Assembly (NCBI GenBank): GCA_020345945.1
Contig: CP070773.1
Span: 46,070-56,153, forward strand
Direction: 5' to 3'
Length of the DNA stretch: 10,084 nt
Source of the DNA: Candidatus Bathyarchaeota archaeon
Lineage (GTDB): Archaea > Thermoproteota > Bathyarchaeia > RBG-16-48-13 > GCA-020345945
Below the pieces are notes generated by a model that was given only the letters and a program-made list of their open reading frames with translations, was not told the DNA's origin and did not search any database. How positions within the stretch are numbered: position 1 is the stretch's first letter; each line of letters starts with the position of its first letter. The position numbers were made by a program, and so were the translations under genes. Of the stretch, positions 1-5,861 are shown in pieces.

Positions 1-238
1 ATATCGGATGCTCTTTTACATCAAGTCCAGCGACCTTTATGCTTCCCTTGAGCTCTCCTCCATAGAAATGAGGTACAAGCCCATTCAAACATCTACAGAG
101 GGTGGTCTTTCCACACCCACTTGGGCCTGTCAGTACTACAAACTCACCTTTATTCACAGAAATGTTGAGTTCGCTCAGTGCATGTCTACTAACTCCAGGG
201 TAGGAGTAAGTCAGACCCTTAATGTCTATCACTAGCAC
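1..238 (-). CDS. ABC transporter ATP-binding protein, energy-coupling-factor type (5' part only)
   Basis: This is the N-terminal 79 codons of an ABC ATPase that runs off the left edge of the window. The reading frame has an aromatic A-loop segment (YSYPG, residues 11-15) and a complete Walker A motif, GPSGCGKTT, at about residues 38-46. It continues into NGLVPHFYGGELKG, a segment typical of the EcfA/CbiO group of ATPases that drive vitamin or metal-ion uptake with an ECF membrane partner. The Q-loop, signature and Walker B motifs lie outside the window, so the substrate cannot be given. The start is uncertain: GTG at 238 or GTG at 232, with an in-frame TAA at 286 and no ATG between. The gene is on the same strand as the superoperon but is separated from it by about 170 bp and is functionally unrelated. 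The family call is firm; the ECF subgroup is an inference from the short N-terminal stretch. Confidence 0.85.
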   Translation of the reverse strand, partial: MLVIDIKGLTYSYPGVSRHALSELNISVNKGEFVVLTGPSGCGKTTLCRCLNGLVPHFYGGELKGSIKVAGLDVKEHPI

Positions 239-280
239 TGAGAGCCCCGCCGTTTTGCCTCGCTGAGGTATCGTGCAACA

Positions 281-289
281 GATTTAAGG
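281..289 (-). promoter_or_regulatory. Candidate TATA box for the ABC ATPase gene
   Basis: The minus strand reads CCTTAAATC here, close to the CTTAAATAG box seen before prefoldin beta. It lies about 45 bp upstream of the GTG at 238, leaving room for a transcription start near 255-260 and a short leader. It suggests that the transporter gene has its own promoter. This rests on sequence resemblance only. Confidence 0.35.
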
Positions 290-364
290 ATACCTATTAA
301 TCAGAAATACTCAAGACGTATATTTCCATATGTCGACGATAGGACAGCCGAGATCTTAATCAGC

Positions 365-389
365 CTATACCTGTAGAGGATAGGTATAG
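365..389. terminator. Perfect 8-bp inverted repeat between the DHH gene and the ABC gene
   Basis: CTATACCT (365-372) and AGGTATAG (382-389) form a perfect 8-bp stem with a 9-nt loop, about 20 bp beyond the stop codon of the DHH gene, at the end of the long minus-strand gene cluster. Its position suits a transcript end or a 3' RNA structure. No T-run follows it on the minus strand, and archaeal terminators normally depend on T-runs, so it may instead be an operator for the downstream transporter gene. The stem is directly visible; the role is inferred. Confidence 0.4.
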
Positions 390-409
390 TGCTTCTTCGA
401 AAGCAAACG

Positions 410-1411
410 TCAACGATCTTGAGGAAGACTTAGTCTTTCCCGAATTAAATCTAGACCCATCTCCAGAGAAGCTACAGGATCTCCTCTTCCATTTGCCCCA
501 GCAGCCATCTCATGACCACCTCCAGCTCCATCAATCGCGATTCCCAGAGGTACAGCCACATCTCTCCCTAGATGAAGACCGGTTTTCCTGAAGAAATCGC
601 CAGTCGAACGCAGACTTATGCGAAGTTTCTCATCCTTCACTCCCCCAACAACAGCTACATCCGCACCTACCTTCAGAAGAGCTCTGCATGCTGACGCCTG
701 GAAGGCACTTGTCTCTGATACTGCGACAACCCAAGAACAAATCCTGTGGATCTTAGCACGTCCTACAGCCTTCAATCTAGCCAGCCTCTCTGGTAACTCA
801 AGGGGAACGGCAATCATCTGCAACGCTTCTTTCACCTCGATTCCATGATCTATCAGATCTAAGATGGTTTGAAAGGTCTCTGAGTTTGCGAGAGCAAAGT
901 GCCGTGTATCATAGGCGATTCCTAGGAATAGGGCTAACGCTTCTTGGTAAGCGATATCGAATCCTGTCTCTCTCCAGAAACGGTATACAATCTCGGCCGT
1001 AGAGGCAGCCGTCTCATCTAGAACTGAAAAGGATGCCAACTTTTGAGTCTCAGGATGGGGAGCATGATGATCGATGAGGAGAATGGGAACTTCAAGACTT
1101 CTTATTCGGTCTCCCCAGTCATCGAGTTGAATAACGGTGTTAACATCAAGGAGTACTACCATATCTGCTGCAGACAGAGGTGGGGAATCCGTGATCTCGA
1201 CACGGAGTTTTTCTGCCAAACGCTTTGAGAGTCTACTCAATCCTCCTGGTGTGACAATTGAGACCTGCAGACCAGGATTAATCCTCTTCAACAGCTCTCC
1301 GAAACCAAATGCTGAACCAAAGGAGTCAAGATCTGCATTGTGATGGCAGAATAAGACGACTGACCTTATACTCTTCTCTTTGAGAAAAGCAACTACTTCT
1401 TCGATCTGCAA
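410..1411 (-). CDS. DHH-family phosphoesterase (NrnA/RecJ-like) with DHHA1 domain
   Basis: A 333-residue protein with the full DHH/DHHA1 layout. Motif I is HHNADLDS (residues 23-30), followed by an aspartate in LLDVN (Asp89), the DHH triad at 114-116 in LIDHHAPH, and the DHHA1 signature GGGHEMAAGA at about 297-306. These residues bind two Mn2+ or Mg2+ ions and hydrolyse phosphodiester bonds. Relatives degrade short RNA (nanoRNase NrnA), pAp, cyclic dinucleotides, or DNA/RNA 5' ends (RecJ/GAN). The layout fits a soluble NrnA-like enzyme, but the substrate cannot be read from the sequence. The start is a TTG at 1411, supported by GGAGATC ending about 6 nt upstream. It overlaps the end of the DUF3194 gene by 19 nt, so translation is probably coupled. 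It is the last gene of the cluster, followed by a hairpin. Confidence 0.9.
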   Translation of the reverse strand: MQIEEVVAFLKEKSIRSVVLFCHHNADLDSFGSAFGFGELLKRINPGLQVSIVTPGGLSRLSKRLAEKLRVEITDSPPLSAADMVVLLDVNTVIQLDDWGDRIRSLEVPILLIDHHAPHPETQKLASFSVLDETAASTAEIVYRFWRETGFDIAYQEALALFLGIAYDTRHFALANSETFQTILDLIDHGIEVKEALQMIAVPLELPERLARLKAVGRAKIHRICSWVVAVSETSAFQASACRALLKVGADVAVVGGVKDEKLRISLRSTGDFFRKTGLHLGRDVAVPLGIAIDGAGGGHEMAAGANGRGDPVASLEMGLDLIRERLSLPQDR

Positions 1412-1701
1412 GCTAAGATCTCCTTCGCCTTCGCTTCAGCTGAACGGAAACCGTGCTCTATGGCATCATCGACCAGCGTCTCTACATCTATCTCACGGAG
1501 AAGAGAAGACAGTCGAAGTTCTACTTCGATATCAATTAATGTATGGTTAGAGGAATCGATCCCAACAACTATGGCCAAGTCATCAACAAATTTGCTCAAG
1601 ACCTTAGAGAAGATTTCCTCTCTGACTGTTGACTCTGCAGTCTCGCTGACTATTTGAAGCTCGTCGAGACTAAGCTCGGAGAGTAATAGCTTCTCCGGCA
1701 T
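1393..1701 (-). CDS. DUF3194 family protein (prefoldin-beta neighbour), unknown function
   Basis: A 102-residue, acidic, cytosolic protein with no signal peptide or membrane segment. It fits DUF3194, a small archaeal family that I recall as usually encoded next to prefoldin beta; that position and its length support the assignment. Its pattern is helix (LSELSLDELQIVSETAES), strands around DDLAIVVGIDSS and HTLIDIEVELRLS, then a helical C-terminus, which suggests a small alpha/beta fold. No catalytic motif is visible. I chose the ATG at 1701 because GGAGG (1710-1714) lies 8 nt upstream; a TTG at 1704 directly before it would also be possible. It starts about 50 bp after prefoldin beta ends and overlaps the DHH gene by 19 nt. 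The family call rests on context and recollection of the family. Confidence 0.75.
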   Translation of the reverse strand: MPEKLLLSELSLDELQIVSETAESTVREEIFSKVLSKFVDDLAIVVGIDSSNHTLIDIEVELRLSSLLREIDVETLVDDAIEHGFRSAEAKAKEILACRSKK

Positions 1702-1753
1702 CAATTTCGCCTCCGATCTCCAGCAGGACTCGGGGAATGAGAAAAGACTCTAT

Positions 1754-2122
1754 TCAACTATTCTCTCTTCGCGTCGACCCCAGCTTCTCTTGAAGCCTCT
1801 CCTGCAACTCCTTGAGATTGTCTCGAGTTCTCTTCTCCTGTCTACCAAGGACCGTGATTCTAGTGTTTAAGAGCTCTTTCCTCTCAGTCAGCTCTTCAAT
1901 CACTTTCTTCCGTTTAGTCTTCATCATCAGACCACCAACAGACTTGTAGACTACAGCCTTGTCGTCTACCTTTTCAAGCTCGTCAAGCGCCCTATTACTT
2001 TCAGCAAGCTCGATCTCCAACTGTTGTTTTTGAGCAGTCACAACTTCAAGAGTCTGCTGAAGCTGTTGAAGTCTTGCAAGCTGTTCTTGAACTTGCGGTG
2101 GCAACTCTGGAGTTGTACTCAT
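1754..2122 (-). CDS. pfdB: Prefoldin subunit beta
   Basis: A 122-residue protein with the standard prefoldin beta plan: an N-terminal coiled coil rich in Q, L and E (residues about 8-50), a central beta-hairpin region with the conserved VYKSVGGLMMK (about 58-68), and a second coiled coil to residue about 115. Four beta and two alpha subunits form the cytosolic jellyfish-shaped chaperone that captures unfolded proteins and passes them to the thermosome. The alpha subunit is not in this window. The ATG start is preceded by GAGGG about 7 nt upstream. The ATG also overlaps, as ATGA, the stop codon of a 37-codon ORF lying upstream. A TATA-like box about 210 bp upstream suggests that prefoldin and the two genes after it can be transcribed apart from the exosome genes. 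Confidence 0.95.
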   Translation of the reverse strand: MSTTPELPPQVQEQLARLQQLQQTLEVVTAQKQQLEIELAESNRALDELEKVDDKAVVYKSVGGLMMKTKRKKVIEELTERKELLNTRITVLGRQEKRTRDNLKELQERLQEKLGSTRRENS

Positions 2123-2232
2123 ACATTTCCCTCAGACTGTCTCGAAATATATGACTGAAGAACAACAGACGAGGGGACTTTTGATGATTCTATTAGGCCT
2201 TCAGTTCTCTTCGAGGAATTGAGTTCATTCAT
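2119..2232 (-). CDS. Possible small protein of 37 residues overlapping prefoldin beta
   Basis: An open frame from ATG 2232 to TGA 2119 whose stop overlaps the prefoldin beta start by 4 nt (ATGA), the same arrangement as Rrp42/eL43 and COG1325/Rpp30 in this cluster. It begins MNELNSSKRTEGL and ends SYISRQSEGNV. It is polar, has no cysteines, no membrane segment and no motif I recognise. A GGTGA lies about 11 nt before the ATG, slightly far for an ideal ribosome binding site. It could be a real small protein, a leader peptide coupling translation into prefoldin, or chance: a frame of this length is not rare. It does not resemble RpoP, which often occurs in this cluster in other archaea. Confidence 0.3.
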   Translation of the reverse strand: MNELNSSKRTEGLIESSKVPSSVVLQSYISRQSEGNV

Positions 2233-2262
2233 CTCTTCTTCACCACTGTACTCATAACTACC

Positions 2263-2279
2263 GACCTACTGATGAGGTC
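2263..2279. other. Hairpin in the leader before prefoldin beta
   Basis: GACCT (2263-2267) and AGGTC (2275-2279) are perfect inverted arms around a 7-nt loop. It falls in the 130-bp gene-free stretch between the end of Pcc1 and the small ORF, about 50 nt after the candidate TATA box, so it would lie in the RNA leader. The stem is short, and I know of no regulatory class that it matches. Confidence 0.25.
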
Positions 2280-2328
2280 AACACCACGTAACTATCCACA
2301 TACAGAGTGTTAAGACCCTTAGGAGGAA

Positions 2329-2337
2329 CTATTTAAG
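2329..2337 (-). promoter_or_regulatory. Candidate TATA box of a prefoldin beta / DUF3194 / DHH transcript
   Basis: CTTAAATAG on the minus strand, just past the Pcc1 stop codon, is a good match to an archaeal TATA box. The core TTAAATAG recurs exactly at 9277-9284 after the eL15 gene. A start about 25 nt downstream (near 2305) would give a leader of about 70 nt to the small ORF or about 180 nt to prefoldin beta. It implies an internal promoter splitting the superoperon. Confidence 0.5.
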
Positions 2338-2362
2338 CTTGTTACTCAAGGGATCAACGGGA

Positions 2363-2650
2363 TTACTGGTCAACAGTGGCATCCTTGTCTACTCGAGGCA
2401 TTCTCTTCGAAAGGATTCTCACCGTTTCCTCAGCACATTGAATCCATCTCAAGTACGAGTTGAGTACAGCCCTAAGAGAGGAAACATCATCAGCTCTAAT
2501 CTCCAGCAAAAGACTCTCATGGATGCGTTCAAGAGATACTTTTGATCGAGGTGATTGGAAACCAAGTATCTCGGGCAGCAAGGCAGATTGTACAATCTCA
2601 GCAGTATTCGTATTTCCTAATCGTAGAAGCAGCGATGCGGAACCCTTCAA
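2363..2650 (-). CDS. pcc1: KEOPS complex subunit Pcc1
   Basis: A 95-residue protein with the Pcc1/CTAG-family pattern: an initial strand (SASLLLRLGN), a helix through AEIVQSALLPE, two strands (KVSLERIHESLLLEIRADD), then the characteristic helix DVSSLRAVLNSYLRWIQ with the Asn-Ser-Tyr-Leu-Arg core. Pcc1 is the dimerisation subunit of KEOPS (Pcc1-Kae1-Bud32-Cgi121), which adds the threonylcarbamoyl group to form t6A37 on ANN-decoding tRNAs. The other subunits are not in the window. The start appears to be a TTG at 2650, with AGGTGTC about 5 nt upstream as ribosome binding site and no ATG in the conserved part. It begins 2 bp after the Brix gene ends, so it is co-transcribed with the exosome genes. 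Pcc1 at this place is common in archaea. Confidence 0.88.
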   Translation of the reverse strand: MKGSASLLLRLGNTNTAEIVQSALLPEILGFQSPRSKVSLERIHESLLLEIRADDVSSLRAVLNSYLRWIQCAEETVRILSKRMPRVDKDATVDQ

Positions 2651-2652
2651 AA

Positions 2653-3264
2653 CTAGACACCTGTCTTATCCCAGACCATTCTCCGAATAGATAGTGAAGG
2701 CACGTTATCTGGTGACTCTCTATTCCCAACTGACAACTTGACTTTACCTTTCCGGGTCGTTGAGATCATCAAAATCGGACTGCTCGAATCTTCAAGATCT
2801 TTCCGACTCATCAACTTCATCCCCAAGAATCTCGATAAGAAAGATGAGAATATTTTGGCAGGTTCCTCTTCTGACAGCAAGGCGAGTGAATGTACCGTAG
2901 GTATCTTTGATCCTTTCTGATCTCTCTCAAGATGTGTGACAAAACGCTGGACATAGACCTGAGGTGAGGGAGACTCAAGCCCAAACGAGTTGATGGAGTG
3001 AAAAGAGATCTTGCATGCACCCATTTTCCACCGCTCTAATACAATGAGGCGATTACATCCTTGCAGTACAGCTTTCTCAGCAATTTCTCTTAGACTTTGC
3101 TTTCCACGAGTGACCCGCTTGGAGTTTGGAAGGAGTCTTGAAAGATCATTTGAGAAGGTACGCAGCCTAGGGAAGGGTCTTCTACAGGTAGTTATCACAA
3201 TTAGCGGGAAATCCTCACTATTCCGCCTACTGTAGTCTATACTCATGAAGTCAGGGACCAACAT
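2653..3264 (-). CDS. Brix-domain rRNA-processing protein (archaeal Imp4/Rpf-like)
   Basis: A 203-residue single-domain Brix protein. The domain begins at about residue 20 with a strand and Arg-rich turn (LIVITTCRRPFPRLRTF), followed by the helix and basic segment LLPNSKRVTRGKQSL, an EKAVLQGCNRLIVLERWK strand, and alternating strands to the C-terminus. Eukaryotic relatives (Imp4, Rpf1, Rpf2, Brx1, Ssf1) bind pre-rRNA during ribosome assembly, and the archaeal single-domain form is thought to do the same. The start could be ATG 3264 or ATG 3246; neither has a clear Shine-Dalgarno, and the first 18 residues precede the conserved domain. It starts 7 bp after the eL43 stop codon. Archaeal clusters often carry rpoP between these two genes; here there is no space for it. 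Confidence 0.88.
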   Translation of the reverse strand: MLVPDFMSIDYSRRNSEDFPLIVITTCRRPFPRLRTFSNDLSRLLPNSKRVTRGKQSLREIAEKAVLQGCNRLIVLERWKMGACKISFHSINSFGLESPSPQVYVQRFVTHLERDQKGSKIPTVHSLALLSEEEPAKIFSSFLSRFLGMKLMSRKDLEDSSSPILMISTTRKGKVKLSVGNRESPDNVPSLSIRRMVWDKTGV

Positions 3265-3271
3265 CTTCTAG

Positions 3272-3535
3272 CTATTCTGGTGTACCTCGAGTAGCCCTCT
3301 TGACTATTTCACCGAGCTTTGTCAAGGGAACATGGGCCCCACCAGCAAACGTATATCCGCACTTTGAACAGCCCCAGATACCTATACTGATCCTCTTGAC
3401 CCTTCTCCGTCCACATCTTGGACACTCATATACGGCCCTCGACTGGGACTCAACCTGAGAAAGCCGCCTCCTAGTTCTTACACCATACCGGGAGCCTAGA
3501 CGCCCGGATGAACCTACTTTCTTTGTCCGAGTCAT
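3272..3535 (-). CDS. rpl37ae: Large-subunit ribosomal protein eL43 (L37Ae)
   Basis: An 87-residue, strongly basic protein of normal family length. It has the zinc-ribbon with Cys38 and Cys41 in CPRCG and Cys56 and Cys59 in CSKCG, separated by RRRVKRISIGIW, and the typical N-terminus TRTKKVGSSGRLGSRYG and C-terminal GGAHVPLT segment. It binds 23S rRNA in the large ribosomal subunit. The ATG start overlaps the Rrp42 stop codon as ATGA, so it is probably translated by coupling; only a weak Shine-Dalgarno is seen. Position directly after Rrp42 is the usual archaeal order. Confidence 0.97.
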   Translation of the reverse strand: MTRTKKVGSSGRLGSRYGVRTRRRLSQVESQSRAVYECPRCGRRRVKRISIGIWGCSKCGYTFAGGAHVPLTKLGEIVKRATRGTPE

Positions 3536-4350
3536 TTGATCAGCTCTTTCAATCGATCCCTTATCTCTGAGGTCTTTTCCCCAGCAGTCGAGACAAGGGT
3601 TTTCAATTCCTCAGTGGTGAAGACTCCATGACCGCCTTTCTGCATAGCACGAACATTTCCTTCTGAATCAAAGGTCATAGTTATCCTCGAGTCCATTATC
3701 TCCTCTTCTTCCAAAGACGGATCAAATAGAAGAGACTCTCCAATCTTTCCGGTTGTTAGGGAGATAGGCATATTCTGGATTTTCAGCTCGGAATGTCCAG
3801 ACTTACGGGTTACTGTACCGTCCTTCTTAGCAGTGTATTTTGGAAGCTTGGTTTTCATCAGAGCTGAAAGTGCGGCAAGAACAGATGCGTCAATCAGGTT
3901 TCCATCGTGGTTCAACACATATATATCTACAAATATGACGTAGACTGCCTTTCCGGGAACCAGACATAGTTTTTCCAGATCTACAATTTTGGATTCTCTG
4001 AGACTCCGATCCACGACCCTAGCCAGTTCTATCGCACCTTCTCTAGGAGGTCCGGTTTCAAAATTCGGTGAGGCAATAGGCACCAATTCAGCATTCACGG
4101 TAAGAACCCCCTGGTCAGGGGTATCTGGGAAAGGCTCTCCAGTCCCAGCCTTAATACCTACCAGCACGATAGTCTTCCCCAATTTCACTTGAGCAGAACC
4201 TTCTGCCGTACCGATTAGATCCGTTTCGACCTCAAACTCTCTACATTGGGTCAACTCTCGTCCATCAAGACGTTTGCCTTCGCCGAGAAGCTCTTCGACA
4301 CGTTTTCGAGCAAGGGAACTGATGGTGCTTTCAGAAGGAGTTACTGACAT
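3532..4350 (-). CDS. rrp42: Exosome complex component Rrp42 (RNase PH-like, non-catalytic)
   Basis: A 272-residue RNase PH-fold protein. Family markers are the N-terminal KRLDGREL segment (about 26-33), GSAQVKLGKTIVLVGIKAGTGEPFPDTPDQG, EGAIELARVVDRSLRESK, and VPGKAVYVIFVDIYVLNHDGNLIDA. Three Rrp41-Rrp42 dimers form the hexameric ring of the archaeal exosome. Rrp42 lacks the catalytic aspartates but shapes the RNA path and is required for activity. Its C-terminal helix SEIRDRLKELI is usual. The start ATG abuts the Rrp41 stop codon directly (0 bp gap), with GGAGGT at 4361-4366 inside the end of Rrp41 as ribosome binding site. Its stop overlaps the eL43 start. Tight packing with Rrp4 and Rrp41 supports equal production of the complex. 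Confidence 0.97.
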   Translation of the reverse strand: MSVTPSESTISSLARKRVEELLGEGKRLDGRELTQCREFEVETDLIGTAEGSAQVKLGKTIVLVGIKAGTGEPFPDTPDQGVLTVNAELVPIASPNFETGPPREGAIELARVVDRSLRESKIVDLEKLCLVPGKAVYVIFVDIYVLNHDGNLIDASVLAALSALMKTKLPKYTAKKDGTVTRKSGHSELKIQNMPISLTTGKIGESLLFDPSLEEEEIMDSRITMTFDSEGNVRAMQKGGHGVFTTEELKTLVSTAGEKTSEIRDRLKELIK

Positions 4351-5112
4351 CTACTTCTCAACCTCCACTACCTCTTCTTCCTGTGGTTCATCAGGGATAG
4401 GATAGGAATCTCTTAGAGCCTTCTTCTGCATCTCATAGATTCTTTTACTTCCCTCAATAGCAAGATCAAGGGCTTCATGGAACTCTTTCGGGGTCAGATT
4501 CCCATCCATTTGAAGCAACAAGACTCTATCTAAGTGGGGAAGAATAGCAACAGGCATATCTGCTTCACCATATTTATCTTCAAAATCGTTAAGGTCAAGA
4601 ACAATCTTCCCACCGACCTTCCCTGAAGCACATGCAACAACCAAATCCCGCATAGGGACACCCGCATCCGCCAAAGCAAGAGACGCGGCGGTAATACCCG
4701 AGCACCTTGTTCCACCATTCGCCTCAAGGACCTCAATATAGACATCGATTGTTGTCCGCGGATAATACTCTGTGAAAACCACCGGTTCAAGCGCTTCACG
4801 AATAACCTTAGAGATCTCTGTTTCACGTCTAGATGGTGCTGGATGTTTTCTGTCTTCCACCGAGAAGGGAGCCATGTGATAACGGCATCTAAGAGTCGCA
4901 CGGTTTGGCAAAGCAAGATGCTTAGGGTGAATCTCTCTAGGCCCAAAGACTCCTACAAGTATTCTATTACCTCCTTGCCGGATAAGCGCCGATCCACTTG
5001 CGTTATCTAGAACTCCCACTTCTAGTTCGATTGGACGAAGTTCATCAAGTCTCCGACCATCATTCCTTAAACCTTTACCATCAAAGAAACTAACTTCGTT
5101 CTTCTTACTCAT
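4351..5112 (-). CDS. rrp41: Exosome complex exonuclease Rrp41 (catalytic subunit)
   Basis: A 253-residue RNase PH-fold protein carrying the active site of the archaeal exosome. It shows [18 protein letters not shown] near the N-terminus, the paired arginines in PAPSRRETE (Arg95, Arg96) that hold RNA and phosphate, [21 protein letters not shown], and [10 protein letters not shown] with two aspartates six residues apart (Asp179, Asp185), matching the catalytic pair of the family. It degrades RNA 3' to 5' using phosphate, releasing nucleoside diphosphates, and can run backwards to add A-rich tails. The C-terminus is an acidic tail (EEEVVEVE). The start at ATG 5112 overlaps Rrp4 by 8 nt and is set by AGGTGAT at 5117-5123, inside the Rrp4 coding end. 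Confidence 0.98.
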   Translation of the reverse strand: MSKKNEVSFFDGKGLRNDGRRLDELRPIELEVGVLDNASGSALIRQGGNRILVGVFGPREIHPKHLALPNRATLRCRYHMAPFSVEDRKHPAPSRRETEISKVIREALEPVVFTEYYPRTTIDVYIEVLEANGGTRCSGITAASLALADAGVPMRDLVVACASGKVGGKIVLDLNDFEDKYGEADMPVAILPHLDRVLLLQMDGNLTPKEFHEALDLAIEGSKRIYEMQKKALRDSYPIPDEPQEEEVVEVEK

Positions 5113-5809
5113 CTACATCACCTTTCTTTTTCTCTTCTTCAAGAAGAATCCTGATGCGGTCTGTTAACCCCCGAGTATGAGCTTCAGCCTCGATCTTCCT
5201 TATTGCGCGGATAGCCAATGCCTCGTCCTCCCGGTTTCTACCGCTTACAAGCACTCTACCATTCTGTCCTATGAGAATCTGGCAGCCAGTCTCCTGCTTG
5301 AGCATGTTGACCATTGATCCTTTCTTTCCTATCAAGCGAGGAAGCTTAACAGGCACAATCTCAATAATATGTCCATGGCTGATCTTTCCGAATCCCCGTC
5401 CTCGAGTCGTCAACGTTGGGTCTTTGGTACGGTCAAAAGAAGCGACCTCAGCTAAGACATAGTCCCCAACATTAAACACTTCTGATAGAACGTCCTTTTG
5501 GGGATTGTACGACCCATCAAAGACGTCTGAGGCGTGAATAACCCCAGGGTAGGGTGCTGCAATATCCATCAACCAACTATAGAGTCCAACATCAACAACC
5601 TTCCCGATTACTTCATCCCCAACTTGGGGTACATAGACTCCTCTAAGTCCGACTACAGATACTACTCTACCAGCACTATTGAACAGCCCAATTCTTGCCG
5701 CATAGATCTTTCCGTCTTCAAGAAAAGTATTCTCACCTAACACGTAGTTACCTTCAGCCAGTAGTGTGCCGGGAGTCACAAGCTGTCTTTTCTCAACCAT
5801 TATTGTCAT
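5105..5809 (-). CDS. rrp4: Exosome complex RNA-binding protein Rrp4
   Basis: A 234-residue cap subunit with the normal three-part layout: an N-terminal domain starting with [13 protein letters not shown] (about 8-20), an S1 RNA-binding domain at about 61-135 ([20 protein letters not shown]), and a KH domain whose GKKG loop is at 161-164. Three Rrp4 (or Csl4) subunits sit on the Rrp41/Rrp42 ring, bind RNA and guide it into the channel. The lysine- and glutamate-rich C-terminus ([10 protein letters not shown]) is typical. I prefer ATG 5809 over ATG 5800 because GAGGTGGT lies 5 nt upstream. There is a 52-bp gap after SBDS and an 8-nt overlap with Rrp41, so the three exosome genes form a translationally linked block. 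Confidence 0.97.
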   Translation of the reverse strand: MTIMVEKRQLVTPGTLLAEGNYVLGENTFLEDGKIYAARIGLFNSAGRVVSVVGLRGVYVPQVGDEVIGKVVDVGLYSWLMDIAAPYPGVIHASDVFDGSYNPQKDVLSEVFNVGDYVLAEVASFDRTKDPTLTTRGRGFGKISHGHIIEIVPVKLPRLIGKKGSMVNMLKQETGCQILIGQNGRVLVSGRNREDEALAIRAIRKIEAEAHTRGLTDRIRILLEEEKKKGDVDE

Positions 5810-5814
5810 GTCTT

Positions 5815-5822
5815 ACCACCTC
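5815..5822 (-). promoter_or_regulatory. Strong ribosome binding site of Rrp4
   Basis: GAGGTGGT on the minus strand ends 5 nt before ATG 5809. It decides between that start and the second in-frame ATG at 5800, which would be 14 nt away. Confidence 0.7.
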
Positions 5823-5861
5823 TTAGAAGAGGACGGGAGTCAGATTCAAACAAGTCCCATG

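Noticed and set aside
8..235. A 75-codon plus-strand frame at the left edge
   Set aside because: It is antisense to the ABC ATPase frame, which has a clear Walker A motif; the plus-strand translation matches nothing.
618..848. Plus-strand frames within 618-1343 and 1460-1657
   Set aside because: They lie opposite the DHH and DUF3194 genes, have low-complexity Ser/Thr-rich translations and no motifs.
2119..2232. Small ORF as RpoP or as KEOPS Pcc2/Gon7-like subunit
   Set aside because: It has no cysteines, so it is not RpoP, and at 37 residues with no Pcc1-like pattern it cannot be a Pcc1 paralogue.
2817..3020. A 67-codon minus-strand frame inside the Brix gene
   Set aside because: Out-of-frame shadow of the Brix protein with no motif.
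4530..4946. A 138-codon minus-strand frame inside Rrp41
   Set aside because: It is another frame of the same strand in a gene whose own frame carries all catalytic residues; its Leu/Arg/Ser-rich translation is typical of a shadow frame.
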